NCBI GenBank assembly: GCA_964608945.1
Contig: CAZSQB010000012.1
Span: 1 to 21,368, forward strand
Source of the DNA: CAYWEP01 sp964608945
GTDB taxonomy: Bacteria; Patescibacteriota; Microgenomatia; Levybacterales; UBA12049
Direction of reading: 5' to 3'
DNA: 21,368 nt
The translations under genes were made by a program, and so were the position numbers. A model generated the notes under the pieces. That model was not told the DNA's origin, ran no database searches, and was given only the letters and a program-made list of their open reading frames with translations. Shown in pieces: positions 16,622 to 21,368 of the stretch (position 1 is its first letter; every line of letters begins with the position of its first letter).

Positions 16622-17323
16622 ATGCCGGAAAGATTAGCTGCTAAAGGAGCGTCCGATGAATTCATCGAAGTACAGCAAGCAATAGTGTTATCAGCTCTTG
16701 AAGCTCCTGTAATCGATTTAAAAACAGAATGGGCAAAACAAGCTGAACAATTAGCCTATCTTTTTGCAAGGCACCTCGGCATGTCAAGAGAAGAATACGC
16801 AGCAACTTTGCCACATTTTCTTCCTCAGCCAGAGGCATATAGAGGAAGATTTGATATTCCTCTGATTGTTTCTGTTCATCCAAAGCTCGGAATTGGAAGA
16901 ATAGCTCGTATTGCCGGTATCACTCAGTATTTTGATGTAGCAGATCGTACGAAAGACTGGAAAGATCGTCCCAATGGGTTTGCTACACCTCGAGTGCCGT
17001 ATACAACCTGGGTTGATAATGGAAGGAGGAGTTTAGGCGTGAGCGTTGATGCTGTCCGAGGAGATCTAGGGGCTGATGAGCGTGGTGGTAATATCTTTGA
17101 TGGGATTGCACTGTACCTAAAAGACCCAACGTTATTGGAGCGTCACAATCTTGATCTTCCAGGATCGCAAGTCGATCCTAACTACGTTCATGATTACGCT
17201 CCATCTCTATACTTAATGAACGGTAAGCCTAAGCTGTATTGCCGTCGAACCGACGATGCAGCTTGGCGCTTTGGTTCGGTTCTTGCGGGAAAGCAAATTA
17301 ATACTAAGATATTGGCTGCTTAA
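16622..17323 (+). CDS. Conserved-looking soluble protein, unknown
   Basis: A 233-residue protein without membrane helix or signal peptide. The N-terminal third is helical (EFIEVQQAIVLSALEAPVID), then a mixed alpha/beta part with IPLIVSVHPKLGIGRIARI, PRVPYTTWVDNGRRSLGV, GGNIFDGIALYLKDPTLLE, DLPGSQVDPNYVHDYAPSLY and a C-terminal GKPKLYCRR. The order PYTTW...G...IALYL...DLPGS...PSLYLMNGKPKL faintly recalls DUF5701-type proteins, but I do not claim it. It has its own strong leaderless promoter and no partner gene. Function unknown. Confidence 0.75.
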   Translation: MPERLAAKGASDEFIEVQQAIVLSALEAPVIDLKTEWAKQAEQLAYLFARHLGMSREEYAATLPHFLPQPEAYRGRFDIPLIVSVHPKLGIGRIARIAGITQYFDVADRTKDWKDRPNGFATPRVPYTTWVDNGRRSLGVSVDAVRGDLGADERGGNIFDGIALYLKDPTLLERHNLDLPGSQVDPNYVHDYAPSLYLMNGKPKLYCRRTDDAAWRFGSVLAGKQINTKILAA

Positions 17324-17367
17324 CCCTCATGTATTTCTCAGCTTTAGCACAGCACTAGAGATTGGTA

Positions 17368-17373
17368 TATAAT
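17368..17373 (+). promoter_or_regulatory. -10 box of membrane-protein gene 17384
   Basis: TATAAT ends 10 nt before ATG 17384, giving a leader of at most a few nucleotides. The -35 region is weak (TTAGCA at 17344-17349, 18-bp spacer). Confidence 0.5.
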
Positions 17374-17383
17374 ATCCCTATCT

Positions 17384-18961
17384 ATGGATTCTACGAGTAC
17401 GAAAACGCCGTCTCACTTGGCAAATCTTGTCATCACAGCCTTTGAGAAAAAAGATCACCCAAATCACGATAAAAAGATCCATGTAAATCCAATCGTCTCA
17501 CGACTCGCAGCGGCCTATGAAAAACTCCGCAACGCCATGGAGTATAGAGAAGACGAGGTTATCCTTCGCGCCGCGATCGAGCGGATTCTCAAGCGCCGCT
17601 TACTGTTAGGCGGTAATGCCAAAACAACTGCCGAGCCATTGGTAAGAGAAGTTATCTGGGCGCGCTACATGCCTGAGAATACAGTATCTGAGGCAATTGT
17701 TCCAAAGGTTGAGGAGTCAATTGACATGTACCTGCAGTTTCGTTTCAAAGTCCTCAAGCAAAAAGCCTTGCCTGAAGCAGTTGTTAACGAGTGGACGTAC
17801 CAGCTTATCTCATCGGACATTGAAAACATTGTCAATCCCAATCCAGAAAAAGAGACGCTTGCCAATTTCATGTTCCAGATTCTCAAAGAGCATGTGGAAA
17901 TCCCCGATGATACTGAAGAGACAACAAACGCCCAGGTATATATCGCTGTTCGTCGTGCATTTGCCAGAGACGACGTGGCATTTCTTCGCTACCACCTTTT
18001 TCGCCTCTACTTTGGCAAGTTAACAAAAGAGAATGTTGACGAGATAGCAGCGAGCTTCCCGAAGGGCTACAAAGAAATTATGTATGAGTTGACCTATCCA
18101 AAGCGCGAGCGGATATTTGCCTATGTTAAACGCCGCGCTGCCGCATTTCTCATTTTGGAGGACGTGTTTCGTGCCAATAAGGGGCATATCCTTTCTCTGA
18201 TTGAGAATGATGACGAGCTTGAGAAAGCAGTGTTTCTGGCGTGTGACGGCCGGTATAAAAGCATTGCAGCCAAAGTCCGCCGCGCCATCATCCGAAGTAT
18301 TCTTTTTATCCTCTTGACCAAAGTGGTTTTTGCCTTTGCTATTGAGGGGACCTATGACCGATTTGTCTATGGGCAGATACAGTGGGCATCGCTTGTGTTA
18401 AACACCAGCGTTCCGCCGCTTCTGATGTTAATCGTCAGTTTCTTCATCCGCACCCCGGGAGAAGAAAATTCCAAGCGAATCTTTTCCTATATTCAGGAAA
18501 TTCTCTTTTCCGATGCGCCTCGGATTGGCGGAACCCTTGTCGTCAAAAAGGCAGGCGATAAACCTTCAGCAATGGATATTACCTTTAACCTCTTGTGGCT
18601 TTTTGCTTTTGTCCTCTCATTTGGTGGAGTGATTTATGTCTTAGCCAAACTACAATTCAATATCGCAAGCCAATTTATTTTTATCTTTTTCTTGGCAATT
18701 GTTTCATTTTTTTCCTACCGCATCAGCCTTATTGCCAATATCTATTCGGTTGGGGATAGGCAGGGACTGGTCACGCCACTCGTTGACTTTCTCTTTATGC
18801 CAATTGTCAGAGTCGGCCGTCAGTTGACCCAAGAAATCGGCCGCTTCAACTTCATCATCTTTATCTTTGATTTCATCATCGAAACGCCTTTTAAAGTCAT
18901 GTTTGCCTTTTTCGAGCAGTGGTTTCACTTTCTGCACGCGAAAAGAGAAGAGCTGGAGTAG
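17384..18961 (+). CDS. Large membrane protein with cytoplasmic N-terminal domain, unknown
   Basis: A 525-residue protein. Residues 1-300 are soluble, mostly helical and charged (RAAIERILKRRLLLGGNAKT, EIMYELTYPKRERIFAYVKR). Four clear membrane helices follow near 302-321, 335-355, 401-421 and 428-450, and a further hydrophobic segment near 488-511 (FNFIIFIFDFIIETPFKVMF) may be a fifth or re-entrant helix. A polar loop at about 357-398 separates the helix pairs. I do not recognise a family, but the composition fits a lineage-specific membrane protein of CPR bacteria. It stands alone between two promoters. Start ATG 17384 follows the -10 box directly. Confidence 0.78.
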   Translation: MDSTSTKTPSHLANLVITAFEKKDHPNHDKKIHVNPIVSRLAAAYEKLRNAMEYREDEVILRAAIERILKRRLLLGGNAKTTAEPLVREVIWARYMPENTVSEAIVPKVEESIDMYLQFRFKVLKQKALPEAVVNEWTYQLISSDIENIVNPNPEKETLANFMFQILKEHVEIPDDTEETTNAQVYIAVRRAFARDDVAFLRYHLFRLYFGKLTKENVDEIAASFPKGYKEIMYELTYPKRERIFAYVKRRAAAFLILEDVFRANKGHILSLIENDDELEKAVFLACDGRYKSIAAKVRRAIIRSILFILLTKVVFAFAIEGTYDRFVYGQIQWASLVLNTSVPPLLMLIVSFFIRTPGEENSKRIFSYIQEILFSDAPRIGGTLVVKKAGDKPSAMDITFNLLWLFAFVLSFGGVIYVLAKLQFNIASQFIFIFFLAIVSFFSYRISLIANIYSVGDRQGLVTPLVDFLFMPIVRVGRQLTQEIGRFNFIIFIFDFIIETPFKVMFAFFEQWFHFLHAKREELE

Positions 18962-18969
18962 TATTTGGC

Positions 18970-18999
18970 TTGACGGATAGGGTAGCGTTACTTTACAAT
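18970..18999 (+). promoter_or_regulatory. Promoter of DUF3105 gene
   Basis: TTGACG (18970-18975), an 18-bp spacer and TACAAT (18994-18999). Transcription would start about 12-13 nt before ATG 19019; no Shine-Dalgarno site in that short leader. Confidence 0.7.
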
Positions 19000-19018
19000 G
19001 ATCAAACGAAATTAGTAT

Positions 19019-19588
19019 ATGGCACAAGGCTCAGACAATATTCTCAAATGGATTGCGATTGCCGCAATCGGTGCAGTCGCGCTCTTTGTCGGTTGGTTCA
19101 TCTATAGCGAGTCGACAAAATCGACAACCACGCAAACGACCGGAACTCCCAAAACCGCACAGAAGATCGAAGATCTGGGCAGAACGCACGTTAAGATAGG
19201 CGAGAAGGTAAAGTACAATAGCAATCCACCGACGTCTGGGCCACACTACGCCGATTGGAAGCGACCTGATATTTATGCAGAGCCACAGCAGGATGAGTAT
19301 CTAGTCCATTCGCTTGAGCATGGGTATGTCATTATGAGTTATAACTGCGATGCCAAACCAAAAGACGGAAGTAAAGTTGATTGCAATACACTGAAAAAAC
19401 AACTTGGGGATCTTTTTAAGGAAAAAGGAGCGCAGAAGCTCATTGTGGTTCCACGTCCGAGTCTTGATGTGCCGCTTGCCTTGACAGCCTGGAACTATGT
19501 TGATAAGATGGATAAATTCGATAAGAATCGAATAGTAAGTTTTATCGACGCACTCCGCGAAAAAGGTCCGGAGAAGACGATGGAGTAA
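19019..19588 (+). CDS. DUF3105 membrane-anchored protein
   Basis: A 189-residue protein with an N-terminal anchor (about 9-28) and an exported DUF3105 domain. Family motifs are YNSNPPTSGPHY (66-77) and VHSLEHGYVIMSYNC (96-110), with conserved His in GPHY, VHSLEH and the Tyr residues that could bind a metal. C110 and C122 may form a disulfide. The family is uncharacterised and is found in bacteria and archaea. It is followed, after a long inverted repeat, by trxA and trxB, which hints at a link to extracytoplasmic thiol or metal chemistry, but each may be transcribed separately. Confidence 0.88.
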   Translation: MAQGSDNILKWIAIAAIGAVALFVGWFIYSESTKSTTTQTTGTPKTAQKIEDLGRTHVKIGEKVKYNSNPPTSGPHYADWKRPDIYAEPQQDEYLVHSLEHGYVIMSYNCDAKPKDGSKVDCNTLKKQLGDLFKEKGAQKLIVVPRPSLDVPLALTAWNYVDKMDKFDKNRIVSFIDALREKGPEKTME

Positions 19589-19590
19589 CG

Positions 19591-19670
19591 AAGTTATAAG
19601 TTATGAGCGCTGAGTTATGAGTTGAAAAAGGGTATTAAACTTATAACTTATAATTCATAACTCATAACTT
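19591..19670. repeat. Long inverted repeat in front of trxA
   Basis: Arms 19591-19623 and 19638-19670 (33 nt each) match at 26 of 33 positions as an inverted repeat, around a 14-nt loop GAAAAAGGGTATTA. The arms are built of the reiterated words AAGTTATAAG / AGTTATGAG. The right arm ends 6 nt before the trxA ATG and leaves no Shine-Dalgarno site. It resembles in style the flanks of the S23 cassette and the repeat before trxB. Confidence 0.88.
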
Positions 19671-19676
19671 TCAAAT

Positions 19677-20003
19677 ATGGCAGACATAACCCTCACTGAT
19701 ACTAACTTTGACCAGGAAGTAACAAAAAGCACTACTCCAGTTGTTGTCGATTTCTGGGCGCCGTGGTGTGCACCGTGTCGGATCGTAACCCCGATCATTC
19801 ATGAACTTGCAAAAGAATATACAGGTAAAGTAAAGGTTTTGGAGATGAATGTCGATGAGAATCCAAAAACCGCTGAGCAGTTTAATGTCTTAAGTATTCC
19901 AACAATTATGATGTTTAAAAAGGGTCAACCAGTCAAATCACTCATCGGCGCGCAAGGAAAAGGGAGCTACAAGCAAGGGATAGAGGAAGCGTTAGTTAGT
20001 TAA
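19677..20003 (+). CDS. trxA: Thioredoxin
   Basis: A 108-residue thioredoxin: VVDFWAPWCAPC gives the redox pair C32/C35, KVKVLEMNVDENP and the cis-Pro segment SIPTIMMFKKG complete the fold. The active site is WCAPC, not the common WCGPC; Gly-to-Ala variants are known and may shift redox potential. It is the electron donor for ribonucleotide reductase and other thiol enzymes, and the substrate of the reductase at 20144. Length is normal. The gene lies between two long inverted repeats. Confidence 0.96.
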   Translation: MADITLTDTNFDQEVTKSTTPVVVDFWAPWCAPCRIVTPIIHELAKEYTGKVKVLEMNVDENPKTAEQFNVLSIPTIMMFKKGQPVKSLIGAQGKGSYKQGIEEALVS

Positions 20004-20007
20004 GCTT

Positions 20008-20133
20008 GACGGTAGATGATAGAAAATAGAGGATAGTAGTTTGAAGGTAGAAGATAGAGAGTAGATAGACTGATTTCCATCTTCCATATTCTATCTTCAA
20101 AGTTCTACCTTCTACCATCCATCATCTATCGTC
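20008..20133. repeat. Long inverted repeat in front of trxB
   Basis: A 126-bp imperfect inverted repeat. The ends GACGGTAGATGAT (20008-20020) and ATCATCTATCGTC (20121-20133) match at 12 of 13 positions, and about 70 percent of the remaining arm positions match; most mismatches are purine-purine and would still allow G-U pairing in RNA. Arms consist of degenerate words such as GTAGATGATAG and GAAGGTAGAAGATAGAG. It fills the trxA-trxB gap and ends 10 nt before the trxB ATG. Confidence 0.85.
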
Positions 20134-20143
20134 TTTTTATTTT

Positions 20144-21088
20144 ATGGAAAGTCTCTACGACGTCATCATCATAGGTTCAGGCCCCGCAGGTTTGACCGCT
20201 GCCATCTACACCACCCGCGCCAATCTCAAAACGCTTGTTATTGCTGGCGAGAAATGGGGAGGACAGCTCATGCTCACCTCACTCGTTGAGAACTTCCCCG
20301 GATTTCCTGAAGGCATCCAAGGCCCTGATCTTATGATGAACATGCGAAAACAAGCAGAGCACCACGGTGCAGAAATCATTAATGTCAATTTCACGAAAGC
20401 AGATTTTTCCGCACAACCATTTAGAATCTATGCTGGAGATGTACAATACGAGACAAAAGCCGTCATCATTGCCTCAGGTGCAGACGCCCGCTGGCTTGGC
20501 GTTCCAGGTGAGCAAGAAAAAATCGGCCGCGGCGTTTCATCGTGCGCAACCTGCGACGCGCCGTTTTTCCGCAACAAAAATGTCTTTATTATTGGCGGAG
20601 GTGACAGTGCCATGGAAGAAGCGCTCGTTTTGGCAAAAGTTGCCAATAGTGTCAAAATTGTCCACCGCCGTGATGCATTCAGAGCAAGTCAAATCATGCA
20701 GCAGCGGGCACAGGAGAATCCAAAAATCGAATTCTTATTTAACTCAGAAATAAAAGAGATACTCGGAACAGACAGAGTGAGTGGCGTCAAGTTATTTAAC
20801 AATAAGACAAATGAAACAACAGAGCTACCAGCTGACGGCGTCTTTGTCGCCATAGGCCACATCCCCAACACCAAAATGTTTGAAGGAATCGAGCTTGACG
20901 ACCAAGGATACGTCAAAGTCCACGACCACTACCACACCAATGTCCCAGGCGTGTTCGTCGCAGGCGACGTCCATGACCGGTCATACCGCCAGGCGGTAAC
21001 AGCAGCAGGCTTTGGCTGCGCCGCAGCTTTAGAAGCCGAGCGCTGGCTCTCCATGCAGGGCAAAGACGCAGACTTTACTGCTAATTAG
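20144..21088 (+). CDS. trxB: Thioredoxin reductase
   Basis: A 314-residue low-molecular-weight thioredoxin reductase, which uses NADPH and FAD to reduce thioredoxin. FAD site GSGPAG (12-17), redox motif CATCDAPFF, NAD(P)H site GGGDSAMEEA with HRRDAFRAS (the HRR signature favours NADPH) and the C-terminal FAD motif GVFVAGDVHDRSYRQAVTAA are all present. Length and spacing are normal. It follows trxA with a 126-bp inverted repeat between them and no Shine-Dalgarno site. Confidence 0.97.
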   Translation: MESLYDVIIIGSGPAGLTAAIYTTRANLKTLVIAGEKWGGQLMLTSLVENFPGFPEGIQGPDLMMNMRKQAEHHGAEIINVNFTKADFSAQPFRIYAGDVQYETKAVIIASGADARWLGVPGEQEKIGRGVSSCATCDAPFFRNKNVFIIGGGDSAMEEALVLAKVANSVKIVHRRDAFRASQIMQQRAQENPKIEFLFNSEIKEILGTDRVSGVKLFNNKTNETTELPADGVFVAIGHIPNTKMFEGIELDDQGYVKVHDHYHTNVPGVFVAGDVHDRSYRQAVTAAGFGCAAALEAERWLSMQGKDADFTAN

Positions 21089-21173
21089 GCAAGCGTTGAT
21101 GGTATGAAGATGACTCGTCCAAAACAGGTGCCTTTTCATGGGCATCGCTTGTAACAGCCCAACAAGGAAGGCT

Positions 21174-21281
21174 ATGACGTTTGATAACAATACCATAGGT
21201 TTATTACTTTTCTACACGGCAGGGGGCCTTTTGCTTCTTTCTGTAGCGATTATCTACTGGGCTGACAAACGCAAAAAATAA
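21174..21281 (+). CDS. 35-residue single-pass membrane peptide
   Basis: A small ORF ATG 21174 to TAA 21281 encodes MTFDNNTIGLLLFYTAGG followed by LLLLSVAIIYWADKRKK: a polar N terminus, one hydrophobic helix of about 22 residues and a positively charged cytoplasmic tail, obeying the positive-inside rule. AAGGA at 21164-21168 lies at proper distance from the ATG. This makes it a credible real gene. The size and shape recall small accessory subunits of membrane complexes, but no family can be named. Confidence 0.6.
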   Translation: MTFDNNTIGLLLFYTAGGLLLLSVAIIYWADKRKK

Positions 21282-21368
21282 AAGGCAAAGAACACCACCT
21301 TCATCGCGAATTAACCTCTTCTCAAGTCACCAATTATTAATAGTTTGTATTAAATCAATAAGTTGCCC
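21282..21368. other. AT-rich tail of window, nothing assigned
   Basis: The last 87 bases hold no ORF or convincing hairpin. The sequence becomes AT-rich toward the end and could lead into another promoter beyond the window. Confidence 0.5.

Noticed and set aside
19591..20133. CRISPR array or riboswitch in the trx gaps
   Set aside because: There are no regularly spaced direct repeats with unique spacers, and no known riboswitch core; the signal is two separate inverted repeats.

Overview
The window looks like chromosomal DNA of an uncultured, small-genome bacterium, most likely of the Candidate Phyla Radiation (Patescibacteria; Microgenomates is my best guess). This is inference from AT-rich tightly packed operons, many single-pass and small membrane proteins, standard-code TGA stops, a four-helix-bundle S23-type gene, and short palindromes embedded in frame in coding sequence. 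No rRNA, tRNA, CRISPR array or transposase was found.

Layout. (1) 1-1291: a Fur-family regulator overlapping a ZIP metal transporter. (2) 1292-2401: a minus-strand pair, a bacterial-PH membrane protein and a 70-residue two-helix protein, with a possible decayed ORF behind them. (3) 2547-3203: a Crp/Fnr-type regulator. (4) 3266-8729: a metal operon behind a textbook CsoR operator: csoR, membrane-anchored cupredoxin, an inserted S23 gene with inverted-repeat flanks, a Cu(I) P-type ATPase, a Cys-rich metallothionein-like peptide, a two-helix Cys membrane protein and a mercuric-reductase-like flavoprotein. (5) 8780-9589: merR-like regulator and a Cys-rich thioredoxin-fold protein, behind a MerR-type promoter with 19-bp spacer. 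(6) 9662-14740: blaI and an M56 (BlaR1-like) membrane protease, then a paralogue of the two-helix Cys protein, an L,D-transpeptidase, a membrane-anchored DsbA, a DsbD-like/cupredoxin fusion, an HMA copper-binding protein, a His-rich extracellular protein and a small membrane protein. (7) 14831-18961: a secreted probable TIM-barrel protein, a minus-strand HigBA-like toxin-antitoxin pair and two unknown genes. (8) 19019-21281: DUF3105 protein, thioredoxin, thioredoxin reductase and a 35-residue membrane peptide; long inverted repeats sit directly in front of trxA and trxB.

How the genes may work together. Sections 4-6 read as a three-regulator (CsoR, MerR, BlaI) soft-metal and thiol-stress island: export by the ATPase, buffering by Cys-rich peptides, capture outside the membrane by cupredoxins and a His-rich domain, reduction by the MerA-like enzyme, and protection or remodelling of envelope disulfides and peptidoglycan. 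The least familiar part is the BlaI/M56 module, whose protease lacks a penicillin-binding sensor and ends in a short exported tail rich in Cys, Met and His; with the paralogous two-helix Cys proteins it is the best candidate for an undescribed metal-response system.

Two genome-scale signals also stand out. At least seven palindromic elements lie in frame inside genes (five in the ATPase alone). Most transcription units start with a sigma70-like -10 box 6-8 nt before the start codon, implying leaderless mRNAs, while internal genes use strong Shine-Dalgarno sites.
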